NCBI RefSeq assembly: GCF_018130245.1 | Contig: NZ_JAFCKP010000004.1 | Coordinates: 124,001 to 188,000, forward strand | DNA length: 64,000 nt | Direction of reading: 5' to 3' | DNA from: Bradyrhizobium sp. SZCCT0231 | GTDB taxonomy: Bacteria; Pseudomonadota; Alphaproteobacteria; Rhizobiales; Xanthobacteraceae | Part shown: piece by piece, positions 18,683 to 26,448 of the stretch | Numbering within the stretch: position 1 is the stretch's first letter | Layout of the letters: the number at the start of each line of letters is the position of its first letter | Notes under the pieces: model-generated | What the model was told of the DNA's origin: nothing | The model's database searches: none | What the model saw: the letters and a program-made list of their open reading frames with translations, nothing else | Position numbers and translations under genes: made by a program

Positions 18683-19366
18683 CTACTCGCCGTTCTCGCC
18701 GACCGACAGCGCGCAGATACGTGACAGATAGGTGTAGGGCAGGCCGGTCTCCTCGGCCCAGGCGTTGAACTGCGCCTGCACCTTGGCGAGATCGCCCTTT
18801 GACTTGACCTCTTCAGCAATGTCGAGACCTGCACCGCGCAGGCAAACCGCCACGTCCTTGGACGTCACGAAACCGTCCCAGCCGACGAAGCGCAGCAGCA
18901 TCTGGCCGGTATTGCCCCCTAGCCGGCTGCCGCGCTTGTTAAGGAGATCGAGCAGGCCGATCTCGTCGGACGACGGCCACTTCGCCAGAAACTTGCCGAA
19001 GCTGCCGTGCTCCTTCGCAATCTCCTGCACGAAGGCGGCGTTGTCCCGCACCGACATGATCTTGGCGCCGTTGCGCACGATGCGCACATCGCGCAGCAGG
19101 CCCTCCCAATACTCTTCAGGCTGAAAGGTGAGCTTGGCGGGCTGGAAATGCAGGAAGGCGTCTTCAAAGCCGTCCCATTTCGAATCGATCACGCTCCAGG
19201 CAAAGCCGGCGCAGAACACCCGCTTGGTCATTTCGGCGAGAATATGGTCGTCGCCGAGCCTGGCCAGCCGCTTGAGGTCCGGCTTGGCCGGCATCAGTCT
19301 CTCCAGCGCCTTGGGCCCGCCCTTGCGCTTCTCGGCGCGGGCGCGAATGGTCTTGAAGGGGGTCAT
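18683..19366 (-). CDS. DNA-3-methyladenine glycosylase I family protein
   Basis: 227 aa from the ATG at 19366 (MTPFKTIRARAEKR). The segment FCAGFAWSVIDSKWDGFEDAF followed by FLHFQPAKLT matches the TagI-type helix-hairpin-helix fold, which excises 3-methyladenine from alkylated DNA. The rest (GLLDLLNKRGSRLGGNTGQMLLRFVGWDGF) also fits. The upstream frame to 19549 is probably untranslated. It is divergent from the phosphoesterase gene. Exact substrate is not certain because the canonical zinc-binding Cys/His set of E. coli Tag is not obvious. Confidence 0.75.
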   Translation of the reverse strand: MTPFKTIRARAEKRKGGPKALERLMPAKPDLKRLARLGDDHILAEMTKRVFCAGFAWSVIDSKWDGFEDAFLHFQPAKLTFQPEEYWEGLLRDVRIVRNGAKIMSVRDNAAFVQEIAKEHGSFGKFLAKWPSSDEIGLLDLLNKRGSRLGGNTGQMLLRFVGWDGFVTSKDVAVCLRGAGLDIAEEVKSKGDLAKVQAQFNAWAEETGLPYTYLSRICALSVGENGE

Positions 19367-19575
19367 GTGGAGACAGCTATTGAGGGTAGGCCACGACACC
19401 AGAATTTGGCGATCCGGTCCAGCCCTCGCGTTGCCGCCCCTTGCGCTCCGCGACGCGCCGCAGCATGCTGTCGCCCGTTGGATTGACGCGACGGGGCGGC
19501 CGGGCTGGTCTGCTTCTTGCTTTATGCCGTTTTTGGAATTCCCTGACATTTTGATCTCTCGCCGTCGGATTTTCC

Positions 19576-20403
19576 ATGCGCTGCCTGGTCGTGGCCGACC
19601 TGCACTATTCGCTGCCTCAGCTCGACTGGCTGGTCAGCGCGGCGCCGCAATTCGACCTCGTGATCTTCGCCGGCGATGCGCTCGATATCGGCTCGATGGT
19701 GGATTTCCGCGCCCAGATCGTGGTGGTGAAGAAATACCTCGCGCTGCTGGCCGCGACGACCCGCGTGATCCTCTGCTCCGGCAATCACGACCTCGACGAG
19801 CGCAACGCCGAAGGCGAGAAGATTTCGCGCTGGATCTCGGAGGTGCGCGAGCTTGGCATTGCCTGCGATGGCGACAGCCTCAGCATCGGCGAAACCCTGT
19901 TCACGGTGTGCCCGTGGTGGGACGGACCTCAGGTCAAGCAACGTCTCATCGAGCAGTTGCGCGATGCCGCGGCCGTCAGGCCGCCGCGCTGGATCTGGGC
20001 GCATCACGCGCCGCCGGCGGATTCACCGACGAGCTGGGGCGGCAAGCGCTTCTTCGGCGACGTCGAGCTGGTGCAATGGATCGTGCAGCACCAGCCGTCG
20101 ATGGTGATCTCGGGCCATGTGCATCAGTCGCCGTTCGTCACCGGCGGCTCGTGGTTCGACCGACTGGGCCAGACCTGGGTGTTCAATACGGGCCTGCAAC
20201 CGGGCCGGCCGCCGACTTACATCGTGCTGGACCTCGGTGCGGACAAGGCATTCTGGTTGGCGGCCGGCGAGGCCCAGTGGATCGACCTGAATGCACCGCT
20301 GAAGCGCCCCGCCGCTCCCATCGAGGCGCCGCCCGACTGGCTCACATTCTTGGATCGGATTGCCGATCCGAGCCTGGCGAGACCTCCAGCGGCGGCAGGT
20401 TGA
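19576..20403 (+). CDS. Calcineurin-like metallophosphoesterase
   Basis: 275 aa cytoplasmic phosphoesterase with the complete dimetal motif set: D8-x-H10, G33-D34, G69-N-H-D72, H143-H144 and G180-H-V-H183. The substrate cannot be told from sequence; relatives act on nucleotides, phosphodiesters or phosphoproteins. The last 62 bases overlap, tail to tail, the 3' end of the cyclic-nucleotide-binding gene on the other strand. Confidence 0.85.
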   Translation: MRCLVVADLHYSLPQLDWLVSAAPQFDLVIFAGDALDIGSMVDFRAQIVVVKKYLALLAATTRVILCSGNHDLDERNAEGEKISRWISEVRELGIACDGDSLSIGETLFTVCPWWDGPQVKQRLIEQLRDAAAVRPPRWIWAHHAPPADSPTSWGGKRFFGDVELVQWIVQHQPSMVISGHVHQSPFVTGGSWFDRLGQTWVFNTGLQPGRPPTYIVLDLGADKAFWLAAGEAQWIDLNAPLKRPAAPIEAPPDWLTFLDRIADPSLARPPAAAG

Positions 20404-20827
20404 TCATGCTCTGGAGCACTTCGCCGACCATGGCGAGATGCGTGCCGTGGCCGGCATATTGCCGCTTGAGATCGGCGAGATAGGTGTTGGCGACATTGAG
20501 CCGCTGCGCCAGCATTTTCGCGATCAGCAGGGCCACGCCCGGCTCCTTCTCGAGGAACGAGGCGGCATTCTCGAACTCATAGACGACCACGTCGGAGCAG
20601 GCCCGCACGGTTGCGGTGTGCGGCTGGCCCAGCAGCACGGACATTTCACCCAGCACCGCACCGGGCTCGGTGACGGTGGCGACCACCATCTCGCCCTTGA
20701 GCACCTCGAGCTTGCCTTGCATCAGCACGTAGAGATGGCCGGAGGTGCCCCCCTCGGTGACGATGATCGTGTCGGCGGCAAACTGCCGATCCGTTCCGCC
20801 AGTGCAATAGTCCAGGACCGCGCGCAT
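20342..20827 (-). CDS. Cyclic-nucleotide-binding domain protein (no DNA-binding domain)
   Basis: 161 aa from the ATG at 20827, which has GGGAGC upstream. A single cNMP-binding beta-roll contains the phosphate-binding cassette GEMSVLLGQPHTATVRA with its conserved Glu and Arg. No helix-turn-helix follows, so it is a stand-alone sensor rather than a CRP-type regulator. The C-terminal helix (ALLIAKMLAQRLNVANTYLADLK) could mediate dimerisation. It overlaps the convergent phosphoesterase gene by 62 bases, so the two transcripts are antisense there. Confidence 0.8.
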   Translation of the reverse strand: MRAVLDYCTGGTDRQFAADTIIVTEGGTSGHLYVLMQGKLEVLKGEMVVATVTEPGAVLGEMSVLLGQPHTATVRACSDVVVYEFENAASFLEKEPGVALLIAKMLAQRLNVANTYLADLKRQYAGHGTHLAMVGEVLQSMINLPPLEVSPGSDRQSDPRM

Positions 20828-20930
20828 CTTGCGAAAGCTCCCATCGCCGGGGATACCCAACGCCGGAATACTAGAGCACGATCCGTGCCACGCGGCAATC
20901 AACGGGGGTGCGGCTGGCGCGAGAGGCGCG

Positions 20931-21671
20931 TCACACCCGGGAGAGCGAAGGCACCTCTCCGGGCAGGATGGCCTGCAGGCCACCAAAGCGACGCTCACGG
21001 TTGTGGAAGGCCGCCAGCGCCTCAGTGAGATCGCTCGCCTCGAATTCGGGCCACATCCGCTCGGTGAAGTGCAACTCGGCATAGGCGCCTTCCCAGAGCA
21101 GGAAGTCCGACAGCCGCTTCTCGCCGGACGTGCGGATGATGAGATCGACGTCGCGAAGGCCAGCCTCGCCGGTCACGAGCTGCGAGAAGGCTTCCCGGGT
21201 GAGGCTCGTCAACGCGGCCGCCTTCGCCGCGGCATTGAGGATGGCGTCGCGCGCGGAATAATCGACGGCGATGCGCAAATGCAGCGCGCCGCCATCGGCG
21301 GTGGCCGCTTCGGCGCGGGTGATCGCGGTGGCGATGCCTTCGGGCAGGCGATCGCGGCGGCCGATGACGGTCAGGCGCACGCCGTTCCTGACCAGGCTCT
21401 GCACCTCGCTCGCGAGATAGAAGCGCAGCAAGGTCATCAGCGCGGCGACCTCGGCCTTCGGCCTCCGCCAATTGTCGGTGGAGAAGGCGTAAAGCGTCAG
21501 CGTGCCGATGCCCTGCTTGGGCGCGGTCTCGACGATACGGCGGATGGTCTCGACGCCGGCCTCGTGGCCACGTACGCGCGACAGGCCGCGCCGCGTCGCC
21601 CATCTGCCGTTGCCGTCCATGATGATGCCGACATGAAGCTTGTCGTTGCGTGACGTGATTTCACTTTGCAT
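20931..21671 (-). CDS. uppS: Isoprenyl transferase (UppS family, second-copy type)
   Basis: 246 aa cis-prenyltransferase, which condenses isopentenyl diphosphate into a polyprenyl diphosphate such as the undecaprenyl carrier for wall and polysaccharide synthesis. The family core is HVGIIMDGNGRWATRRG, with the catalytic Asp in MDGNGRW. It continues with LYAFSTDNWRRP, DLIIRTSGEKRLSDFLLW and the C-terminal YAELHFTERMWPEF. The ATG at 21671 has CCGGAG upstream and lies inside a 17-bp palindrome; an earlier ATG at 21689 is possible. Being in an operon with a regulator and a membrane protein, rather than with frr/cdsA, suggests a paralogue instead of the housekeeping enzyme; that is inference. Confidence 0.88.
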   Translation of the reverse strand: MQSEITSRNDKLHVGIIMDGNGRWATRRGLSRVRGHEAGVETIRRIVETAPKQGIGTLTLYAFSTDNWRRPKAEVAALMTLLRFYLASEVQSLVRNGVRLTVIGRRDRLPEGIATAITRAEAATADGGALHLRIAVDYSARDAILNAAAKAAALTSLTREAFSQLVTGEAGLRDVDLIIRTSGEKRLSDFLLWEGAYAELHFTERMWPEFEASDLTEALAAFHNRERRFGGLQAILPGEVPSLSRV

Positions 21672-21679
21672 TGCAAAGT
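21663..21679. promoter_or_regulatory. 17-bp palindromic operator over the uppS start
   Basis: ACTTTG-CATTG-CAAAGT, a perfect 6+5+6 inverted repeat straddling the uppS start codon. It differs at one base from the palindrome at 22735-22751 upstream of the same cluster. It is a probable binding site for the winged-helix regulator encoded immediately upstream (21701-22075). Confidence 0.65.
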
Positions 21680-21700
21680 CTCCGGTCAAAAAGGGGAAGA

Positions 21701-22075
21701 TCAGGTCGAGACCACGCCGAGGCGGCCGAGCGGCGGCGCCTCGCGGCCGGCGGCTTTCGCCGCGTCGCGCACCAGCCGCTCGAGCACGGCGAGATAGTCG
21801 AGGAAACGGCGGCGGCCGGCCTTGGTCAGGCGGCAGGTCGTGTGCGGGCGGTTACCCTCGTAGCCCTTGGTCACCTCGACGAGGCCGGCTTCCTGGAGCA
21901 CGGCAAGGTGCCGGCTGAGATTGCCGTCGGTGAGGCCGCAGAGCTGCTTGAGATCGCCGAATGCCAGCCCCTTGGGATGCGCCATCAGCGAGGTCAGAAG
22001 CCCGAGCCTCGCCTTCTCGTGGATCACGCGGTCGAGTCCTTCATAAGAGAAGGGCGCGCTGTCAGTCTTCGACAT
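21701..22075 (-). CDS. Winged-helix transcriptional regulator (ArsR/MarR-like)
   Basis: 124 aa. A winged helix spans about residues 15-95: ARLGLLTSLMAHPKGLAFGDLKQLCGLT, recognition helix DGNLSRHLAVLQEAGLV, wing VTKGYEGNRPHTTCRLT. It most resembles the small HTH_34/PadR-ArsR type that pairs with a membrane protein. It overlaps the upstream membrane-protein gene by 14 bases and precedes uppS by 29 bases. The two ACTTTG-N5-CAAAGT palindromes in this cluster are its likely targets, implying autoregulation and control of uppS. Confidence 0.8.
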   Translation of the reverse strand: MSKTDSAPFSYEGLDRVIHEKARLGLLTSLMAHPKGLAFGDLKQLCGLTDGNLSRHLAVLQEAGLVEVTKGYEGNRPHTTCRLTKAGRRRFLDYLAVLERLVRDAAKAAGREAPPLGRLGVVST

Positions 22076-22679
22076 CGTTGTCTCCGGACGCGAAATGCAG
22101 AATGGCCGCCATCACCGATTGCCCGATCACGAAGGGCAGCCCCATGGTCCACGGCGACAGCGTATGGGTTCGGCTCGCGAGCACCACGACCGCGAAGCCG
22201 GACACGAAATACCAGGCGCCGGCGAGCGCGACGGTGCGCGGCAGCGAGCGGACCGAGGCGAAAATGCCGAGCGACACCAGGATCTGCCACAGGCCCGGCA
22301 GCAGCCACAGCGTCTCGCTAGCGAACTTCCACATCACCACCGCGAGCAGCACGCCGGCAACGCCGGCGGGCAGAAACTGCTCGACCGCCTGGTGGATCAT
22401 GGCGTCGGCAAGACCGGAATGATGGCGTTGCGAGCGCGCACGCATTTCGATCCCGATGATCAGCCCCGAGAGCACGGCGGCAATGAACCAGCCGATGAAG
22501 AAGCCGAGCGGCTCACCGGTGGGATCGTCCAGCAGCCAGAATTGCAGAACCGCGGTGATGAGCGCGACGGCGCCGGTCGCCGCCATCGTCGCCGGGCCGT
22601 AGCCGCGGAAGGCGGTGCCGGCCGCGATCTGGCTGCGGATCGCCACGATATCGGCGAGCGCCTTGTCGAGATCGCGCAT
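22062..22679 (-). CDS. Multi-span membrane protein paired with the regulator
   Basis: 205 aa from the ATG at 22679 (MRDLDKALADIVAIR). It has about five hydrophobic segments, including TMAATGAVALITAVLQFWLL, GFFIGWFIAAVLSGLIIGI, AGVAGVLLAVVMW and ALAGAWYFVSGFAVVVLA. No enzyme motif is seen. It is first in the operon with the winged-helix regulator and uppS. Small membrane proteins of this kind are often adjacent to HTH_34 regulators; a role in sensing or transport is possible but unproven. Confidence 0.75.
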   Translation of the reverse strand: MRDLDKALADIVAIRSQIAAGTAFRGYGPATMAATGAVALITAVLQFWLLDDPTGEPLGFFIGWFIAAVLSGLIIGIEMRARSQRHHSGLADAMIHQAVEQFLPAGVAGVLLAVVMWKFASETLWLLPGLWQILVSLGIFASVRSLPRTVALAGAWYFVSGFAVVVLASRTHTLSPWTMGLPFVIGQSVMAAILHFASGDNDVED

Positions 22680-22733
22680 TGGCAACGCCAAAACCTCGTT
22701 CCACCCGGGGCGTTCCGGGACTGCGGGCCCCGT

Positions 22734-22752
22734 TACTTTGTATTGCAAAGTA
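22734..22752. promoter_or_regulatory. 19-bp palindromic operator upstream of the membrane protein gene
   Basis: TACTTTG-TATTG-CAAAGTA has 7-bp arms and a 5-bp centre, 55-73 bp upstream of the ATG at 22679. Its core matches the palindrome at 21663-21679 in 16 of 17 positions. Position and duplication point to the site of the operon's own regulator. Confidence 0.7.
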
Positions 22753-22882
22753 TATGGCGCTGCAAAGCAAATGCAAGCCCGAATGTTGCGCCAGCCGGAT
22801 CGAGCCCGAACGGACAACTGGCGGTTGCGCGTCACCTGCCCTCACGGATAAGATGGATTCAAAAGCGTTCCAGGGGGCTGGC

Positions 22883-24130
22883 ATGTGGCTGAGGTCGTTT
22901 GTCGTCGCGTTTGTTTTCCAGATGATGCTCGCCGGGCTCGTTCAGGCGGCGGGGCCTTTCGGCACCATCCACATCGGCAACTGGAACGGTGGCGCTTTCA
23001 CCAATGACTCGACCGGCGCGTTCACTCACTGCGCTGCAAGCACGCCCTACGCCAATGGCATGACTTTGCTTGTCGGCCAGGATTCGAGCAACGCGTGGCT
23101 GCTCGGTTTTGCCAATCCAGCGTTTCGGTTCAAGAAGGGCGAGAACCTGACGATCGACGTGACCTTCGACGGTCAGGCCGAGGTGAGGCTCTTTGCGACT
23201 GCCTTTTCCGAGGTCATGGTCTCGGCAGTTCTGCCTACGAACGTCGCTCGTGCCTTCCAGAAGGCGAGCCTGATGGTGGCGGTGGCGAGAGGCACGCCTT
23301 TCCAATTCAGCCTGACATCGACTGCCCCTCTGCTTGCGGCCGTCAGCAATTGTGTGACCCGGGTCAAGGCCGACGGGCTGGACAAGGTCGGCGACTTCAC
23401 CAAGATGACCGCCAAGCCGCAGGCCGCGTCGGACAAGCAGGCGGCATCGCCGGCCGGCGGCAAACCCGCCAGAGCCAAGAGCGGCACCGGCTTCGTGGTG
23501 AGCACGAGCGGGCACATCGTCACCAACCACCATGTGATCGACGGCTGCGTCGGCGACATCAAGGGCAACCTCACCGGCGAGGCCGCAATGGTGCTGCGCT
23601 TGGTGTCGAGCGACGCCAACAACGATCTCGCCCTGTTGCAGGCGCCGTCGACGACGACATTCAAGGACTTTGCCCGGATCCGCGACCGCTCGATCCGCTC
23701 CGGCGATTCCGTGGTCGCGATCGGCTTTCCCTATCACGGAATCCTGACCTCGGACTTCACCGTGACGACCGGCATCGTGAGCTCGCTCAGCGGCATGCGC
23801 AACGACTCGCGCTTCCTGCAGATCAGTGCACCCGTACAGCCCGGCAATAGCGGCGGGCCGCTGTTCGATAACACCGGTCAGGTCGTGGGCGTGGTCACCG
23901 CAAAGATCCCGGCATTGCGCATCGCCGTAGCGACAGGCAACATTCCCGAGAACATCAACTTCGCCATCAAGACCGGCGTGCTGCGCGACTTCCTCGACAA
24001 TTCCGTTGTGCCCTATCAGACCGCCGAACCGAAGAGCGAGCTCAAGACCACCGACATCGCCACCAACGCCCGGCCCTACACGATGCTGATCTCGTGCAAT
24101 GCCACGGAGCAGGCGGACGCGAAGCGGTAG
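22883..24130 (+). CDS. Secreted trypsin-like (S1C) serine protease
   Basis: 415 aa. The ATG at 22883 is preceded by AGGGGG and begins a signal peptide (MWLRSFVVAFVFQMMLAGLVQA), so the mature protein is periplasmic. The catalytic triad is intact: H217 in TNHHV, D248 in NNDLALL and S323 in GNSGGP. The first ~180 residues are a separate beta-rich domain of unknown function (GTIHIGNWNGGAFTND...). There is no PDZ domain, unlike HtrA/DegP. Probably a protein-quality or processing protease; substrate unknown. Confidence 0.85.
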   Translation: MWLRSFVVAFVFQMMLAGLVQAAGPFGTIHIGNWNGGAFTNDSTGAFTHCAASTPYANGMTLLVGQDSSNAWLLGFANPAFRFKKGENLTIDVTFDGQAEVRLFATAFSEVMVSAVLPTNVARAFQKASLMVAVARGTPFQFSLTSTAPLLAAVSNCVTRVKADGLDKVGDFTKMTAKPQAASDKQAASPAGGKPARAKSGTGFVVSTSGHIVTNHHVIDGCVGDIKGNLTGEAAMVLRLVSSDANNDLALLQAPSTTTFKDFARIRDRSIRSGDSVVAIGFPYHGILTSDFTVTTGIVSSLSGMRNDSRFLQISAPVQPGNSGGPLFDNTGQVVGVVTAKIPALRIAVATGNIPENINFAIKTGVLRDFLDNSVVPYQTAEPKSELKTTDIATNARPYTMLISCNATEQADAKR

Positions 24131-24167
24131 CTATCGAGGCAAGGCACACCCCGCACATCACCCTCGG

Positions 24168-24339
24168 CTGTCATTCCCCGCGAAGGCGGGGAATCCAGTA
24201 CGCCGCGGCCTCTCGATTCATCACTGCCGTCTCGGAGTACTGGATCGCCCGGTCCCGGCTCCGCCAAGGCTACGCCGAGGCTCACACGGGTGCTCGGCGC
24301 GCCGAAGCTTCAGCGAAGGCGGCAAGCCGGGCGATGACA
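24168..24339. repeat. Interspersed palindromic repeat (GTCAT...ATGAC family)
   Basis: Begins CTGTCATTCCCCGCGAAGGC and ends GCCGGGCGATGACA, with internal blocks CCAGTACGCCGCGG and GAGTACTGGATCGCCCGG shared with copies at 31161 and 60091. It lies between the convergent protease and DUF899 genes. Confidence 0.75.
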
Positions 24340-24366
24340 CCGATGTTGCCGATCCGGCGTACAACC

Positions 24367-25104
24367 TCACCCGTGGCAGCACGCCGCCTTCGCCGGCTGC
24401 GGCTCGTACTGGTCGCGAAGGCGGACCCAGTCCATCGGATAGGGCAGGCCTTCCTCGTGACGGCCGAGCGGGGTGAGATCGAGATATTGATAGGCGGCGT
24501 TCATCATGTCGAGGCCGCGGGCGAAGCAGGAATAGGTGTGGAAGATCTGACCGGCCTCGTCGCGGTAGAACACGCTGATCCCAGGCAGCTCGGGGCCGTA
24601 GATCGGCGTGGTGCCGAAATTGTACATCGGCTTTCCGGTCTCGATCTCTTCCCGCGAGAACGTAACGCCGTAATCCCGGTTGAAATCGTTGTCGCCCGAG
24701 GAGACCCAGTCGAAGGTCCAGCCCATCCGCGTCTTGAAGGCCTCGAGCTTTGCGCTCGACGCCAGCGAGACCGCGGCCATGGACGTGTCGCGCGCGGCCA
24801 GATGCGGCACCATGCGCTCGAAACCGTCGGCCCAGAACGAGCAGCTCTTGCAGGCCGCGTCCCAATCGGGCGCGAACATCACGTGCTGGACGACGAGCTG
24901 CGGGCGGCCCTTGAACAGGTCGGCAAGCGTGACCTTGCCGTTCGGCCCGGTGAAGACGTAGGTCTTGTCGACCTTCACCCAGGGGAGCTGGCGGCGCTCG
25001 TCGGCCACCCGTTCGCGGGCCTGCGTCAACTCCTTCTCATGGGCCAGAAGGGCCTTGCGCGCCGCAATCCATTGCTCGCGCGAAACGATCTGATGTTGCT
25101 GCAT
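24367..25104 (-). CDS. DUF899 family thioredoxin-like protein
   Basis: 245 aa. The N-terminal helix (SREQWIAARKALLAHEKELTQ) followed by VFTGPNGKVTLADLFKGRPQL and the core FAPDWDAACKSCSFWADGF are diagnostic of DUF899. CKSC resembles a thioredoxin CxxC. No redox partner is known with certainty. It ends in a Cys-Cys-His tail. It is third in a minus-strand operon after an ArsR regulator and an SRPBCC protein, a common grouping. Confidence 0.85.
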   Translation of the reverse strand: MQQHQIVSREQWIAARKALLAHEKELTQARERVADERRQLPWVKVDKTYVFTGPNGKVTLADLFKGRPQLVVQHVMFAPDWDAACKSCSFWADGFERMVPHLAARDTSMAAVSLASSAKLEAFKTRMGWTFDWVSSGDNDFNRDYGVTFSREEIETGKPMYNFGTTPIYGPELPGISVFYRDEAGQIFHTYSCFARGLDMMNAAYQYLDLTPLGRHEEGLPYPMDWVRLRDQYEPQPAKAACCHG

Positions 25105-25122
25105 GACACTCTCCTTTGGAAC

Positions 25123-25590
25123 TCAGGCGACGAAGGCATCGAGCTTGTCGAAGAACGAGCTCCAGCCGCGCTGGTGGTTGTCGCGTGCGGTCTCGTCGAA
25201 GAACTGGGCGTGATGAAAGATCATCAAGGTGCCGGCACCGTCCGGCTTCAGCGAGATCGTCACCAGCGATTCACGTTCCGGCGTCGAGTGCCAGGCCCAG
25301 GTGAAGACGAGCAGCTCGTTCGGCACCACCTTGCGATAAAAGCCGCCGGCCTCGAAATATTCGCCGTCGTCGCGGGTGAAGCTGATGCGAAAGCTGCCGC
25401 CGACGCGCACGTCGAGCTCCGCTTGAAGCGTCGCCGGCTTCATGTTCGGCGGGCCGAACCATTGCGCTAGCTGCGCGGCTTGCGTCCAGGCGGCGTAGAC
25501 CTTTGCCGGCGGCGCGCGGAGCCGGCGCGTGAGCGTGAGGCTTGGACGCTCTGCGGGGCGTTCGGCGGCGTTGGCGGCTGCGTTGGCCAT
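25123..25590 (-). CDS. SRPBCC / AHSA1-like protein
   Basis: 155 aa START-like fold: TLTRRLRAPPAKVYAAWTQAAQLAQWFGP, VRVGGSFRISF, then FTWAWHSTPERESLVTISL and GWSSFFDKL at the C-terminus. These proteins bind hydrophobic ligands; the specific ligand is unknown. The start at 25590 lies 124 bases inside the preceding ArsR gene in another frame. The start cannot move much downstream because the fold begins at about residue 17. Confidence 0.85.
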   Translation of the reverse strand: MANAAANAAERPAERPSLTLTRRLRAPPAKVYAAWTQAAQLAQWFGPPNMKPATLQAELDVRVGGSFRISFTRDDGEYFEAGGFYRKVVPNELLVFTWAWHSTPERESLVTISLKPDGAGTLMIFHHAQFFDETARDNHQRGWSSFFDKLDAFVA

Positions 25591-25919
25591 GTCTCTTCCT
25601 CCACGAAGGCGGCAAGGCGATCGAGATTGTGGGACCAGAACTGCGCATAGCGATTGAGCCAGTTCATCGCCTGCTCCATCGGCCGCGCGGTGAGCCGGCA
25701 GGCGACCGTGCGCCCGGTCTTCTCGCGCACGATCAGGCCGGCATCCGTGAGCACGTCGAGATGCTTCATGATCGCCGGCAGCGAGACCGGAAACGGCGCG
25801 GCCAGCTCGCTCACCGACAGGCCGTCCTGCTCGCCTAGGCGCGCCAGCAATGCACGCCGCGTCGGGTCGGATAACGCCGCAAAGGTCCGGTCCAGCGTCT
25901 CGTCCTGATACTTAACCAT
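25467..25919 (-). CDS. ArsR-family transcriptional regulator
   Basis: 150 aa from the ATG at 25919 (MVKYQDETLDRTFAAL). The ArsR winged helix is clear: LSDPTRRALLARLGEQDGLSVSELA, recognition helix SLPAIMKHLDVLTDAGLI, wing REKTGRTVACRLT. No metal-binding Cys is present, as in the SRPBCC-linked ArsR subgroup. The C-terminal ~40 residues are Pro/Arg-rich and overlap the SRPBCC gene by 124 bases. Likely regulates its own operon. Confidence 0.85.
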   Translation of the reverse strand: MVKYQDETLDRTFAALSDPTRRALLARLGEQDGLSVSELAAPFPVSLPAIMKHLDVLTDAGLIVREKTGRTVACRLTARPMEQAMNWLNRYAQFWSHNLDRLAAFVEEETWPTQPPTPPNAPQSVQASRSRAGSARRRQRSTPPGRKPRS

Positions 25920-26019
25920 TTGGTTTAGTATAGACGCGAGCGGAAAGCCGTCAAGCCCGAACCCGCGGGCACGGGTGCGCACGACTGCGTGATCAGGTTG
26001 CGATCAGTACGAAGCGCGA

Positions 26020-26298
26020 TCAGTAGGGCGCGACAGGCCGCGCGCGCCGGTGCGGACGCGGCTGTGGGATTTGTTGCTGGCCGTAGGCGAAGCGAGGATT
26101 GCGATCGCAGTACAGCAGCCGCCCGGACACGCTGGCCTGGCATTGCTCATAGGTGCTGTAGGCGCATTCGCCGGGATAGTCATACTCGCCGCCCTGCGCG
26201 CACCAGGGATAATCGCGCGCCGTGGCGGGGGTGCTGGTGGCGAGACCGACGAGAACCATGGTGGCCAGCGCCGGCAACGCCGATTGCACCATGCGCAT
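26020..26298 (-). CDS. DUF3551 small secreted protein
   Basis: 92 aa from the ATG at 26298, with AGGAG upstream. A signal peptide (MRMVQSALPALATMVLVGLATSTPATA) is followed by a short mature domain with four Cys (YPWCAQGG, ECAYSTYEQCQAS, YCDRNP). This is the DUF3551 pattern, a family abundant in Bradyrhizobium and relatives. The C-terminus is Pro/Arg-rich. Function unknown. Confidence 0.8.
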   Translation of the reverse strand: MRMVQSALPALATMVLVGLATSTPATARDYPWCAQGGEYDYPGECAYSTYEQCQASVSGRLLYCDRNPRFAYGQQQIPQPRPHRRARPVAPY

Positions 26299-26397
26299 GA
26301 TTCCAACTCCTCTCTTCGTGGTGCGAGGTACGGCCCCACATATCATCAGGTTTCGCCGCAGCGTTTTATTCCAGATCAACGAAGCAACGCAGACAAG

Positions 26398-26425
26398 AAA
26401 AAAGCCCTGCCGAACGGCAGGGCTC
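26398..26425 (-). terminator. Rho-independent terminator of the Bug gene
   Basis: Read on the minus strand: AGCCCTGCC-GTTC-GGCAGGGCT followed by a T-run (seven A's at 26398-26404 on the plus strand). A 9-bp GC-rich stem lies 24 bases beyond the stop of the substrate-binding protein gene. Confidence 0.9.
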
Positions 26426-26448
26426 CCTTCTCGGGCATCACAAGATCG

